DNA of 64,000 nt from Chitinophaga pinensis (GCA_902167325.1 LR632930.1:2232001-2296000), one strand, 5' to 3'; shown: positions 1-8,736, counted from the stretch's first letter. Made by a program: numbers and translations. Notes: generated from the letters alone by a model not told the origin.

Positions 1-1
1 C

Positions 2-1288
2 ATCAACCCCGCTATACATTATTTGGGTACCAACAACGCCCAGCCGCTCATCTTCAAAACCAACGGAACTGAAGCCGCCCGCATCGCGGCCGACCGCAAG
101 ATCGGGATCAATACAGCACTGCCCAATTCGCATCTGCATGTAAACGGATCTACCGCTACCAACGTGGTTATTGGCACCGGAAACTTTACAATGGCTGATA
201 CCAACAGTGTGGTGATCATGAACAATACCACAGCTGCCAACTTCGTATTAGAGAATCCTGCCACTTACAAAGGGCGTGCGATAGAAGTGGTGGCATATGG
301 TACGGCGAATGTAAATTTCACCGGGTATGCTGTACGCGGACAAAGTGGCGGCTCACCCACATTAGCCATTGCACCGGGCTACAGTATGCGCGTGGTCAGT
401 AATGGTACAGACTGGATCATAACCGGCAAGCAACGAAGTGGATTACCGATGTATTACGCTACCACAACCGGTGCCGGGGAAGGTGAAGTTGTACGTGATT
501 ATGATGGTTACTTAAGCCAGGGAAGCGGGGTATTCCAAACCGATGTGCAGGAAGCTCCTACAAACCCCATCCCCAATGAGGGTGCATGGTTCAGTATGAT
601 GTTGCAAACAGTAGGCGGTGGATACTTCGGGCAGTTTAACCTGAATGATCATAACGCATACTTCCGTGGTAACTCTATGACCAACCTTCCTGTGGCGGAA
701 TGGCAAAAGTTTATCAGTCACCCGGCAACTATTCAATTCGAAGGAGGGATGCTGGGAACGGATAGTTTGAATTTTAACATGACTAATAACCGGAACATTG
801 TGTTCGGTACAAATAATATAACAAGGTTCCGCCTGCATGGCGATGGGAATATCAGCGCGCACGGACCTGTTATTATCGATGGTACGCTTCGAGGGACAAG
901 TACAGCTACTTTTGAGAAGGATGCGGTAGTGAAAGATTCTATGCGGGTGGAAGGGAGGATGCGTATGCAGGGAATGGTAATCGGTAATATAAAAGCTGTT
1001 AACTCTGCGTATACCATTCAAGCGAATGATTACACACTTTACAGTCACGCGGCGACCGCGGATTTTACAATTACGCTTACAACCGGGGCAACACAGATTG
1101 GCAGGATTATTATTATTAAGGGAAAACGCCCTGGTGTCACCACGAGAAATATAACAATTACTACAAACCTCGGGGCTGGTGGAAGTGTTGATGGGGCCAC
1201 AAGTATAATCCTCTCTGCGGATCTTCCCGGTCAGTTTTATACTTTACAGCAGATTACTGCCTCACAATGGATTGTAATTGGCAAATAG
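2..1288 (+). CDS. Tail-fibre-like repetitive surface protein (5' partial)
   Basis: The reading frame is open from the first complete codon, so the true start lies left of the window; 428 residues are visible. The visible start (INPAIHYLGTNNAQPLIF, then NGTEAARIAADRKIGIN) matches the motif seen in Bacteroidota tail-fibre-like or adhesin-like proteins, where such repeats precede a beta-rich C-terminal region. The rest is rich in Asn, Thr and Gly, low in Cys, and looks like extended beta structure; I see no catalytic motif and no T9SS sorting domain at the C terminus. The next gene starts 13 nt after the stop, so the two are probably co-transcribed and may form a surface pair. The function is inferred from composition only. 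Confidence 0.6.
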   Translation: MNPAIHYLGTNNAQPLIFKTNGTEAARIAADRKIGINTALPNSHLHVNGSTATNVVIGTGNFTMADTNSVVIMNNTTAANFVLENPATYKGRAIEVVAYGTANVNFTGYAVRGQSGGSPTLAIAPGYSMRVVSNGTDWIITGKQRSGLPMYYATTTGAGEGEVVRDYDGYLSQGSGVFQTDVQEAPTNPIPNEGAWFSMMLQTVGGGYFGQFNLNDHNAYFRGNSMTNLPVAEWQKFISHPATIQFEGGMLGTDSLNFNMTNNRNIVFGTNNITRFRLHGDGNISAHGPVIIDGTLRGTSTATFEKDAVVKDSMRVEGRMRMQGMVIGNIKAVNSAYTIQANDYTLYSHAATADFTITLTTGATQIGRIIIIKGKRPGVTTRNITITTNLGAGGSVDGATSIILSADLPGQFYTLQQITASQWIVIGK

Positions 1289-1301
1289 AAATATTGAACC
1301 C

Positions 1302-2894
1302 ATGAAACGTTACCCTACCATCATTGCTTTTCTTCTCCTGCCTTTCCTCTCGAAAGCGCAGCAGGGTGTGTATATCGCACCGGGAGAGCGTTTGCAGGTA
1401 AACTCCGAAGAATCCTTTAGTATTTACGGAAATGTGGTAAACAACGGGGCAATTGGTTCAAAACCAAACACGATTATTAATTTCTTCGGCAAATCGTGGA
1501 ACAATAGTTCAGGGGCTTCCATGCCCGATGAAAGTGCCAACGGACTCACCGGTAAAGGTGGCGTTTTCCGGTTTTCGGGGAACAACCCGCTCTACGGCAG
1601 CCAGGGTTCGCAACAGGTGTTCGGCGGCTTTAATGCCGTAAGCAAAATGGGCGCATCTTTTCCCAACATCGATATCAATAATCCGCTGGGGCTGCTTATG
1701 TCCGACCTCACGGATCTTAAAATACGCCATACCCTCAATTTCACTACAGGTCACTTATTCCTCAACGGATGGAACCTGGTGGTAGGGAATGGTAATCCCG
1801 GACAGATCACGGGTTACAGCGAACAATCCTTCATCATCACAGGTGCTGCCATTGCGGGTGGTTTTCTTTTCCGCGAACAGGTAAAAGGTTCCGACGGGAA
1901 AGTGGTATTCCCCATTGGCTCTTCGGTAACCGGTTATGCCCCTTTTCAGGTAGAGTATAACGGTCCGGCTGATGATTTCCGCGCCCGTGTGTTTGACAGT
2001 GTATACCAATATGCTATTTCCGGTACGGTGAATAAGCTTGACTTTACGAATAAGACCTGGAACATTGCCCGTGGCCGGACGGATGCTGCGGATACGCGCC
2101 TCACCATCCAGCACATGGATATAGACGAAGGCCGTGACTACAGTGCCTGGCGTTCCACTTCTTACGTAACCCGCTTTCTTAACAACACCTGGGATTATGT
2201 GGAGCCGGAAGCTTTCCCCACAGCGGGCAACATCACAACAACGGGCACACTGAGAAATGCAACCATGCACGTACGCCGGTTCAATACCGGTATCAGGAAT
2301 AACGAATACTTTACGAAGGCCTCCGTGTTGTACGGGCCGTATGCACCTGCTGTTTTTATCGTATTTAACGCCTACCGCATCAACGAATCGCTTGTACAGC
2401 TGGAGTGGTCGGTTGCGCGTGAACTGAACAATGAGAAATTCATTATCGAGCGGCGCCTCGATAAGGATACGGGCTTCGTGAAAGTGGGAGAGCTGTTTTC
2501 CATGGCTCCGGGAGGTAATATTAATACGCGGCTGGATTATAAGTATGTGGACCCTAACAATTACGACGGGTGGAGTTATTACCGCATCCGCGCTGTGTCC
2601 CGCAACGGACGCGAAAGCGTAACGGAGATACGGGAAGTACCGCCATTCCTCAAACTGGAAGTATTCCCCAACCCCAACTACGGTACCTTCCAGGTGAGGG
2701 TACGGGGTGTACAGTCGAACCTCCTGATGCAGATCGTAAGCTCGGTAGGGCAGGTGATGAACCAGTATACCATTGAAGGGGAGCGTACCATTCATGTGAA
2801 TAACCTGGCGAAAGGGCAATATGTACTGGTGTTCTACGACCGGTCAACAGGCCGGCTGGTGCGTACCTTTAAGATCATTGTGCTGGACAGGTAA
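1302..2894 (+). CDS. T9SS-exported surface protein with type A C-terminal sorting domain
   Basis: This 530-residue protein starts at the ATG at 1302, because that start gives a clean signal peptide (MKRYPTIIAFLLLPFLSKAQ) and the longer frame from 1278 overlaps the upstream gene. The last ~80 residues form a typical type A sorting domain: a LEVFPNPNYGTF-like opening, the middle strand with SSVGQVM, then LAKGQYVLVFYD and a basic end. Such domains direct crossing of the outer membrane by the type IX system, with removal and cell-surface anchoring or release. The middle is beta-rich, with an immunoglobulin-like segment before the sorting domain, and carries no enzyme motif. It follows the tail-fibre-like gene and precedes cmk after 88 nt. 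The substrate or ligand is unknown. Confidence 0.75.
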   Translation: MKRYPTIIAFLLLPFLSKAQQGVYIAPGERLQVNSEESFSIYGNVVNNGAIGSKPNTIINFFGKSWNNSSGASMPDESANGLTGKGGVFRFSGNNPLYGSQGSQQVFGGFNAVSKMGASFPNIDINNPLGLLMSDLTDLKIRHTLNFTTGHLFLNGWNLVVGNGNPGQITGYSEQSFIITGAAIAGGFLFREQVKGSDGKVVFPIGSSVTGYAPFQVEYNGPADDFRARVFDSVYQYAISGTVNKLDFTNKTWNIARGRTDAADTRLTIQHMDIDEGRDYSAWRSTSYVTRFLNNTWDYVEPEAFPTAGNITTTGTLRNATMHVRRFNTGIRNNEYFTKASVLYGPYAPAVFIVFNAYRINESLVQLEWSVARELNNEKFIIERRLDKDTGFVKVGELFSMAPGGNINTRLDYKYVDPNNYDGWSYYRIRAVSRNGRESVTEIREVPPFLKLEVFPNPNYGTFQVRVRGVQSNLLMQIVSSVGQVMNQYTIEGERTIHVNNLAKGQYVLVFYDRSTGRLVRTFKIIVLDR

Positions 2895-2982
2895 CAACAA
2901 AATCCTTTGTAAATTCCCGGAATTGAAGCAAATTTGCAGTGTCTGACAAGAACTCCACCTACGCTTAATTAAATACCGGGCA

Positions 2983-3672
2983 TTGAAAAAGATCATCATC
3001 ACTATAGACGGATATTCTTCCTGCGGGAAAAGCACGCTGGCCAAGCAACTGGCTGCGAAGCTGAACTATCTGTATATAGACAGTGGTGCCATGTACCGTG
3101 CCATTACGCTGTATTTTATTCAGCACCGGGTAGACTGGGGAGATTCCTTTCAGGTAAAAACCGCGTTAGACAGCATTCATCTCGAATTTGTTTATAACCA
3201 GCTGACGGGGCAGAGCGATATGTATCTCAATGAAGAGAATGTAGAGCCAATGATCCGTGAGATGCTGGTAGCCGAGAAAGTGAGTGAAGTGGCTGCTATC
3301 CGTGAGGTACGTACGTTTGCCGTAGCCCAGCAGCAGAAGATGGGAGATGCACGTGGTATTGTGATGGATGGAAGGGATATCGGAACCGTGGTGTTCCCCC
3401 ATGCAGAACTGAAGATTTTTATGACGGCAGATCCTGCCATACGGGTACAGCGCCGCTTCAAGGAACTGTATGCGAAGAACCCTAATATTACCCTTCATGA
3501 GGTGAAGGAAAACCTCGAACTCCGCGATTATATCGACTCCAACCGGGAGGTAAGTCCCCTCCGTAAAGCGGAAGATGCCATCATCCTCGACAACAGCCAA
3601 CTAACGCTGGACGAGCAGCTCGATCTGGTGAGCCAGTGGGTGGAAGATGCAATCATGGCACATTCGTCCTGA
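2983..3672 (+). CDS. cmk: Cytidylate kinase
   Basis: This enzyme phosphorylates CMP and dCMP with ATP in pyrimidine nucleotide metabolism in the cytoplasm. At 229 residues it has the normal family length. The P-loop is GYSSCGKST near residues 9-17, followed by the family signature YIDSGAMYRA and by DGRDIGTVVFP. The start is a TTG at 2983; no ATG gives the conserved N-terminal strand MKKIIITIDG, so the TTG is well supported. It is not obviously in an operon with the exported protein upstream. A -33/-7 promoter begins only 5 nt after its stop and belongs to a separate downstream unit. Confidence 0.95.
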   Translation: MKKIIITIDGYSSCGKSTLAKQLAAKLNYLYIDSGAMYRAITLYFIQHRVDWGDSFQVKTALDSIHLEFVYNQLTGQSDMYLNEENVEPMIREMLVAEKVSEVAAIREVRTFAVAQQQKMGDARGIVMDGRDIGTVVFPHAELKIFMTADPAIRVQRRFKELYAKNPNITLHEVKENLELRDYIDSNREVSPLRKAEDAIILDNSQLTLDEQLDLVSQWVEDAIMAHSS

Positions 3673-3677
3673 TTTTT

Positions 3678-3708
3678 TTTGTATATCAAAAAAACGTTAT
3701 TACCTTTA
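3678..3708 (+). promoter_or_regulatory. Bacteroidota-type promoter upstream of an orphan unit
   Basis: TTTG at 3678-3681 and TACCTTTA at 3701-3708 are separated by 19 bp. This is the spacing of the Bacteroidota housekeeping promoter, with one mismatch at the last -7 base. Transcription would start near 3715 and run toward the hairpin at 4150. Confidence 0.5.
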
Positions 3709-4024
3709 GGGAACTATACTATACCTTATTAGCCTCATCCTCCGAAATTCCTGCATTATTTATTGGTCTTGGCGTAGATTTTCCCAATAGGGAAACATGT
3801 GTGTTACATGCTGCCCCGATATTTTTGGACCTGTGACTTATTCCTGGAAAAAAACCTGCTAATTTGTTGCCAGTCAACTTGTTGACACATGTTCCCGGAC
3901 GCCGCGTTGCGCCGCCGGCAACCTGCCATCTGCAACAATCAGCGGTTTTTGTGATTGTCCAAAGGCTTTGAGCCATATCCGGACTGCATCCAGTTAAAAG
4001 ACCAATCTTATTAACCGTATAACA

Positions 4025-4144
4025 ATGAATTCTGAAATATATTCCGCACCGCCATGCCCCACCGGCTGGCGAGCTTGCAAACGCAATGTGATCCGGCGGC
4101 TTAAACTGCCCCGTTTCATATTTTCAGTAGGTGTATTCGGTTAA
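4025..4144 (+). CDS. Possible small protein, 39 residues
   Basis: An ATG at 4025 opens 39 codons with an N-terminal segment holding two cysteines (PPCPTGWRAC) and a basic stretch (KRNVIRRLKLPRF), ending in TAA directly followed by TAG. The terminator hairpin begins 5 nt later, the arrangement expected for a last gene of a unit. No Shine-Dalgarno sequence and no known family are visible. It may equally be a chance frame inside a noncoding RNA. Confidence 0.25.
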   Translation: MNSEIYSAPPCPTGWRACKRNVIRRLKLPRFIFSVGVFG

Positions 4145-4149
4145 TAGGA

Positions 4150-4173
4150 AAGGGGCGAATTCTTTCGCCCCTT
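4150..4173 (+). terminator. Perfect 10-bp hairpin ending the orphan unit
   Basis: The arms 4150-4159 and 4164-4173 are perfectly complementary around a TTCT loop. The U-tract after it is poor (CATCATTT), so termination may be weaker than at other hairpins here. Confidence 0.55.
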
Positions 4174-4246
4174 CATCATTTAACCCCGGATAACGCCGTT
4201 TCACACTTTTATTTTAACTTGTGGAAGCTGTTTGCTCCATTAACGC

Positions 4247-6196
4247 ATGTTTCTAAGAAGGTCCATCTTCCTGCTCTCGCTGCAGTTATTCTTCATGGTA
4301 TGTGCATCTGCACAGGATTCCGTGCGGGTTTTCCGCACCCTGGATTCCATCCGTGCCCTCCCCAACGATACCGCTAAAGTAATTGCCTACCTGTCCAAAT
4401 CACGGGCTATGTACCGGTATTTCGATAAAGGAGGGAGAGAGAATCCCTTTCTGCAGGAAGCCCTGGCGCTTTCAGGCCGCCTCCGCTACCCGAAAGGCCT
4501 CGCGGAAGCCTATAACGACATCGGCACCTCCCGCCGCAACAAATCCCAGTACATCCTGGCTACAGAATACCACGAGAAAGCGCTCAAAGCGGCCATTGAA
4601 AGCAAGAATGAGCACCTAATAGCCGTTTCTCACAACAATGCGGGGGTAGACTACCGCCGCCGGGAAATGCTCGAGAAAGCCTTCGAACACCACTTCCAGG
4701 CACTGAAGATCGCGGAGAAGATCAATGAACCCCGCGCCCTCACGGTTGCCATCAATTCCATCGGTAATATTTACCTCTCTGATGCCAAATACGATGCCGC
4801 CATCCGGGAATTCACCCGTGCCCTGGAGCTGGAAGAGAAGGGCAATAACCCACTTGGGGTAGCCATTAACCTCGGCAACCTGGGTTATGCCTACGAAGGC
4901 CTTAACCAGCTGGACAAGGCCATCGATTACTACGAGCGCTCCCTCGCCGTGAACCAGCAGCTCAACAACCATACGGGAATGGCCATCTGCTATACCTGCC
5001 TCGGTACGGCATATCAGAAAAAAGGGAATATGGCGGCTGCCATGATATACCTTCAGAAAGCCCTTGATGCCAACGAGCAGGTGGAGGACAAGGTGCACCT
5101 GGCAGAAAACTATATTTCCATCGGCCGGTTACTGAACGAAGAAGGGAAGCTCCCTGAAGCCCGCAAATACATCCAGCAGGCGCTGGACCTCGGTCATAAA
5201 TGGACCTTCAACTACATCCTCCAGGAAGGCTATAAAGCTATGGCCGACAACTTCAAGCGGTCGGGGGATTTTGAAAAGTCGTTCGATAATACACAACGCT
5301 CCCTCCAGTACAAGGATAGTATCCTTGAAGAAAGGACCAGCACGGAGTTTGCCCAGATGAAAGCGCTGCATGAGGTTCACCAGAAAGATAACCAGATCAA
5401 AGTGCTGCAGCAGGATCAGGAGATCAACCAGCTGCGCATCCGTCGTAACCTGGCACTGGTCATAGCCCTGGCCGGATTCCTTTTCATGCTCATAGTAGGC
5501 GGCTTCTTCTATATCCGCCACCGTAACCTGCAGGCCAACCGGCAAACGCTTCAGCTGGAGCTGCGATCGCTCCGCTCGCAGATGAACCCTCACTTCATTT
5601 TCAATTCCCTCAACTCCATCCACCGGTATATCTGGAGCAATAATCAGGAAGAAGCTTCGGACTACCTTACGAAGTTTTCCAAGCTTATGCGGATGATCCT
5701 CGATAATAGTCAGCATACCTTTATACCGCTGAATAAGGAACTGGATTCGTTGCGGCTGTACCTCGATCTGGAGGCGCTCCGCTGCAATCACATGTTTGAT
5801 TATCAAATAATTGTGGATGATGAGATCAACGAAGAAGAGGTGCTTATACCACCCATGATCATCCAGCCGTATGTGGAAAACGCCATCTGGCATGGCCTTG
5901 TTCACCGAAAGGAGAAAGGAAAGCTCGATATTACGGTAACCCTTTCCGGAAGGATCCTCGAAGTAACGGTAACCGATAACGGGATAGGGCGGAAGCTGGC
6001 GATGGAGATCCGGGAAAAGAAAGACCGGCTGCACAATTCCATGGGTATGAAAGTTACGGAAGGAAGGATAGCCCTGATCCGTAAAATCAATAATACGAAA
6101 GACGCCAATGTAGAGATCACCGACCTCCACGGGCCGGAAGGCGAAGCCGCAGGAACGAAAGTACGCATTGTACTGCCGGCAGAGTTTTTATTTTAA
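4247..6196 (+). CDS. TPR sensor histidine kinase, LytS/YehU type
   Basis: This 649-residue membrane kinase probably phosphorylates the LytTR regulator encoded next. Residues 1-22 form a signal peptide ending ASAQ. About 300 residues of tetratricopeptide repeats follow and would lie in the periplasm. A membrane helix lies at about 401-423, followed by a short linker and a histidine kinase domain of the LytS family. The phospho-accepting histidine is in RSQMNPHFIFNSLN (His449), and the ATP-binding region has PYVENAIWHGL and a DNGIGR box. The regulator gene starts 16 nt after the stop. TPR-LytS kinases with LytTR partners are common in Bacteroidota; the signal sensed is not known here. The upstream terminator at 4150 separates it from the orphan unit. 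Confidence 0.85.
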   Translation: MFLRRSIFLLSLQLFFMVCASAQDSVRVFRTLDSIRALPNDTAKVIAYLSKSRAMYRYFDKGGRENPFLQEALALSGRLRYPKGLAEAYNDIGTSRRNKSQYILATEYHEKALKAAIESKNEHLIAVSHNNAGVDYRRREMLEKAFEHHFQALKIAEKINEPRALTVAINSIGNIYLSDAKYDAAIREFTRALELEEKGNNPLGVAINLGNLGYAYEGLNQLDKAIDYYERSLAVNQQLNNHTGMAICYTCLGTAYQKKGNMAAAMIYLQKALDANEQVEDKVHLAENYISIGRLLNEEGKLPEARKYIQQALDLGHKWTFNYILQEGYKAMADNFKRSGDFEKSFDNTQRSLQYKDSILEERTSTEFAQMKALHEVHQKDNQIKVLQQDQEINQLRIRRNLALVIALAGFLFMLIVGGFFYIRHRNLQANRQTLQLELRSLRSQMNPHFIFNSLNSIHRYIWSNNQEEASDYLTKFSKLMRMILDNSQHTFIPLNKELDSLRLYLDLEALRCNHMFDYQIIVDDEINEEEVLIPPMIIQPYVENAIWHGLVHRKEKGKLDITVTLSGRILEVTVTDNGIGRKLAMEIREKKDRLHNSMGMKVTEGRIALIRKINNTKDANVEITDLHGPEGEAAGTKVRIVLPAEFLF

Positions 6197-6212
6197 CAGT
6201 AAATATTCCGTC

Positions 6213-6974
6213 ATGAGCGAAATCAGAACCATCATTGTAGACGACGAGCAGCATTGTATCGAAGCATTGCAAACGATGCTGACTAAAAAGTGTCCCGAAG
6301 TTGCTGTACTGGCCGGAGTCAAAAGCGTACAGGATGCCCGCCGTATAATCGATGAAATGCACCCCGATCTCGTATTCCTCGATGTGGAAATGCCTCATCA
6401 GAACGGGTTTGAACTCCTGAAACAATTCGACCGCATACCATTCGACGTTATTTTTACCACCGCATACGAACAATACGCACTTAAAGCTATCAAGTTTAAC
6501 GCACTCGATTATTTACTCAAACCTTTTAGTGTACAGGAGCTGCAGGATGCACTCCGCAAATTCCAGGAACGCCGGCAAAACCGCCCGGAGCCTGGCATGG
6601 CGCCGCTGGAAATGTTTCTGCAGAATATGAAAACATTGCAGCAGACGAATAAAAAGATTGCGCTGCCAACCATCAACGGACTGGTTTTTATGCCCGTGCA
6701 ACAGATCGTACGCTGTGAATCTACGGGCAACTACACGAAGATATTTTTCACTGACCGCAAGCAGCTGCTCGTATCCAAGCCATTGAAAGAATTTGAAGAA
6801 TTACTGACGGATGTAGACTTCTTCCGCGTCCATAACTCCCATCTTATCAACCTCCAGCAGATGGATAGTTATATTCAGGGTGAGGGCGGGTTTGCGCTGA
6901 TGAGCGATGGTGCACAGGTAGAAGTGTCACGCAGGCGTAAGGCAGACTTCCTCAAAAAGGCCATGCACTTCTAA
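6213..6974 (+). CDS. LytTR-family response regulator
   Basis: This is a 253-residue cytoplasmic DNA-binding regulator and the likely partner of the TPR kinase 16 nt upstream. I chose the ATG at 6213 rather than the longer frame from 6168, which overlaps the kinase; this start gives MSEIRTIIVDDE, the normal receiver-domain start. The receiver domain has the acidic pair Asp10-Asp11, the phosphorylated Asp57 in LVFLDVEMP, and a lysine in YLLKPF. The C-terminal half (about 150-250) is a LytTR domain: ALPTINGLVFMPVQQIVRCE, then YTKIFF, and FFRVHNSHLINLQQM. A strong bidirectional hairpin lies about 190 nt downstream. Target genes cannot be read from this window. Confidence 0.9.
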   Translation: MSEIRTIIVDDEQHCIEALQTMLTKKCPEVAVLAGVKSVQDARRIIDEMHPDLVFLDVEMPHQNGFELLKQFDRIPFDVIFTTAYEQYALKAIKFNALDYLLKPFSVQELQDALRKFQERRQNRPEPGMAPLEMFLQNMKTLQQTNKKIALPTINGLVFMPVQQIVRCESTGNYTKIFFTDRKQLLVSKPLKEFEELLTDVDFFRVHNSHLINLQQMDSYIQGEGGFALMSDGAQVEVSRRRKADFLKKAMHF

Positions 6975-7051
6975 ATACCCCTTTCACCGCTCCGATTTTC
7001 ACTTTTCAACCGCCACTTATATGGTAATCGATACCGGATATTAATTCCCGG

Positions 7052-7082
7052 TTGCGGGCATATGCCTGCGATAGTACTTTTG
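7052..7082 (+). promoter_or_regulatory. Promoter between the LytTR regulator and ispH
   Basis: TTG at 7052-7054 and TACTTTTG at 7075-7082 are 20 bp apart and match the Bacteroidota consensus (TAnnTTTG exactly). No gene follows on the plus strand before the terminator at 7164, so the product would be a short RNA. Confidence 0.5.
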
Positions 7083-7089
7083 TACCAGC

Positions 7090-7192
7090 AATTATCACTT
7101 GTTTGTTATCTGGCCCCAAAATTAATTTTCTCTGCATTACTAGCGTTTGATTACCCCCAAAGAAAAAAAGCACCGCTGAGCGGTGCTTTTTT
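7090..7192 (+). ncRNA. Candidate small RNA of about 100 nt
   Basis: A consensus promoter ends at 7082 and a strong terminator ends at 7192, leaving a transcript of about 100 nt with no coding frame of note. It is antisense to nothing coding, since ispH ends at 7230. It is supported only by the signals at its ends; it could also be a fragment read together with the regulator mRNA. Confidence 0.35.
7164..7192. terminator. Bidirectional terminator between LytTR regulator and ispH
   Basis: The core arms GCACCGC and GCGGTGC (7170-7176 and 7180-7186) enclose a TGA loop, flanked by an A-run on the left and a T-run on the right. It therefore gives a U-tract on either strand and can end both the plus-strand unit and ispH. 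Confidence 0.85.
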
Positions 7193-7229
7193 CATATCTG
7201 AAAGATTGGTAGTCAGTGTAGTTGTCTAA

Positions 7230-8456
7230 TCAAGACCATGCCTTGGCGGTTTCATCTACCACATGCCCCTGTCCATAGAAGCCGGCCAGTTTACGGATAA
7301 CGCCTTCCACGATAGCATCGGGGCAGGAAGCGCCGCTTGTAAGGAGCAGGGTTATCTTTTCCTGAGCGGGCAGGTAGCCGGTGCTGTGGAGTTCCTGCTG
7401 GTGGTGGAAATCGTAATGCAGCAGCTCGTTTTGAGAGATGAGCTTTTCTTCGGACGATATAAAATAGGTGGGAAGCTTTTCTTCACAAAGCTCCACCAGG
7501 TGCGAGGTGTTGGAGCTGTTATAACCGCCAACAACAATGGCGAGGTCTGCTGCCTCGTCGAGCATACCGGTAACGGCAGTCTGGTTATCGTTGGTGGCAT
7601 AGCAAAGCGTATCGCGGGTATCGGCAAAGCGTTCGGCAATACGATCGTCTGGCAGCTGATAATGTTCCTGGATGGCCTGGCGCACATAGTCAGCGATGGC
7701 CTGTGTTTCAGATGCGAGCATGGTGGTCTGGTTCACGACACCAACACGCTGGAGGTGTTTGGTAACATCGAAGCCTTCACTATACTGGCCTTTGAACTCT
7801 TCGTAAAAACCTTCGGCAGGCAACTGCTCACGGATGTATGCTGCCAGCCGGTGGGTTTGCTCCATATCCTTCACCACAATGGTAGGGGTGTGGGATCGGC
7901 TGTGGGAGAAGGTAGCGCGCGTTTCCTCATGCTTTGGCTTACCATGTACGATCACCGTGTATTCCTTGGCGCCGATCTGCTCGGCTTTATTCCATACACG
8001 CTCCACGAACGGACAGGTGGTATTGTATTTCAACGGGGCAATCCCCAGTGATTCGAGGTGCGATTCAATTTCCAGTGTGGTGCCGAAGGCCGGGATGATC
8101 ACAATGTCATCGGCATGCAGCGACTCCCAGGGGATGAGCTGTTTGCCTGAAGTATCCATCAGGAATTGAACCCCGCGGGAAAGGAGGTCGTTATTCACCT
8201 GCGGGTTATGGATCATCTCACTCAGCAGGAAAATCCGCTTCCCTTCGTTTTCCTCCACGGTCCGGAAGGCGATCTCGATGGCGTTTTCCACGCCATAGCA
8301 AAACCCGAAGTGCCGGGCCAGCAGTATCGTAAGCGGACCAAATTCCAGCCGGGTAGGGGTGAAGTCTTTTTTCATACGGTCCTGCTGCTTTCTTTGCTGT
8401 TTAATGGCAGAGATGAGCGGACTGCGGTATATGATGGGTACGTTGAATGTTTTCAT
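7230..8456 (-). CDS. ispH: 4-hydroxy-3-methylbut-2-enyl diphosphate reductase
   Basis: This is the last enzyme of the non-mevalonate isoprenoid pathway: it reduces HMBPP to IPP and DMAPP with a 4Fe-4S cluster. At 408 residues it is longer than the ~316-residue enterobacterial form and resembles the plant/cyanobacterial type. The three cluster cysteines are visible: HFGFCYGVENA (Cys53), NTTCPFVERVW, and SGASCPDAIVEG near the C terminus. The HGKPKHEET motif is also present. The ATG at 8456 is used; about 30 residues precede the conserved core, so a later start such as the Met of RMKKDFTP is possible. A -7 element lies just upstream, and the gene ends at the shared hairpin at 7164-7192. Confidence 0.93.
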   Translation of the reverse strand: MKTFNVPIIYRSPLISAIKQQRKQQDRMKKDFTPTRLEFGPLTILLARHFGFCYGVENAIEIAFRTVEENEGKRIFLLSEMIHNPQVNNDLLSRGVQFLMDTSGKQLIPWESLHADDIVIIPAFGTTLEIESHLESLGIAPLKYNTTCPFVERVWNKAEQIGAKEYTVIVHGKPKHEETRATFSHSRSHTPTIVVKDMEQTHRLAAYIREQLPAEGFYEEFKGQYSEGFDVTKHLQRVGVVNQTTMLASETQAIADYVRQAIQEHYQLPDDRIAERFADTRDTLCYATNDNQTAVTGMLDEAADLAIVVGGYNSSNTSHLVELCEEKLPTYFISSEEKLISQNELLHYDFHHQQELHSTGYLPAQEKITLLLTSGASCPDAIVEGVIRKLAGFYGQGHVVDETAKAWS

Positions 8457-8471
8457 GGCTTATACGATACG

Positions 8472-8479
8472 CAAAGATA
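8472..8479 (-). promoter_or_regulatory. -7 element of the ispH promoter
   Basis: On the minus strand this reads TATCTTTG, an exact TAnnTTTG, 15 nt before the ispH ATG. I found no convincing -33 TTG at 19-20 bp, so only the -7 box is claimed. Confidence 0.45.
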
Positions 8480-8711
8480 GGCATTTCAGGGCGGGAATTA
8501 CCGCTGTTGCCTGACGTATGGCAGACAATTCCCGCTGGTATGCCGGAGAAAATCTCCCATTGCCGTCTTTTGTACACACCGGGGTATGATTCAGAAGGGA
8601 AGGCCTGTATCTTGTTGGGGCTGCTGATAAGTGCATGGGATGAATTGCCCGGAGCCATGGCAGCAGATAAAAATTGGATTTTACGTTTACTGATAAATGA
8701 TCTGAAGTAAG

Positions 8712-8736
8712 GTCCCGGTTCTCCGGGGCTTTTTTT
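8712..8736 (+). terminator. Plus-strand terminator without an obvious gene
   Basis: The arms GTCCCGG and CCGGGGC (8712-8718 and 8723-8729, one G-U pair) are followed by seven T. The T-run is on the plus strand, yet the flanking genes ispH and the hybrid kinase are both on the minus strand. It would end an unidentified plus-strand transcript arising in 8460-8710. Confidence 0.6.

Larger units (their letters stand above)
3673..4246 (+). other. Intergenic unit with own promoter and terminator, no recognised gene
   Basis: Between cmk and the TPR kinase lie 574 bases without a recognised gene. A good -33/-7 promoter stands at 3678-3708 and a perfect 10-bp hairpin at 4150-4173, so an RNA of about 450 nt is predicted. 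It contains a 39-codon frame (4025-4144) ending 5 nt before the hairpin, and GC-rich segments near 3895-3925. I compared it by eye with RNase P RNA, tmRNA and 6S RNA and saw none of the conserved cores I know. Its nature stays open. Confidence 0.4.

Noticed and set aside
3709..4149. RNase P RNA, tmRNA or 6S RNA
   Set aside because: The conserved cores I know of (such as the GAGGAAAGTCC segment of RNase P RNA or a tRNA-like end with CCA) are not present.
8447..8710. Plus-strand 87-codon frame ending just before the 8712 terminator
   Set aside because: It starts inside ispH on the other strand, lacks a promoter or family motif, and its composition is not coherent; only the terminator is kept as an observation.
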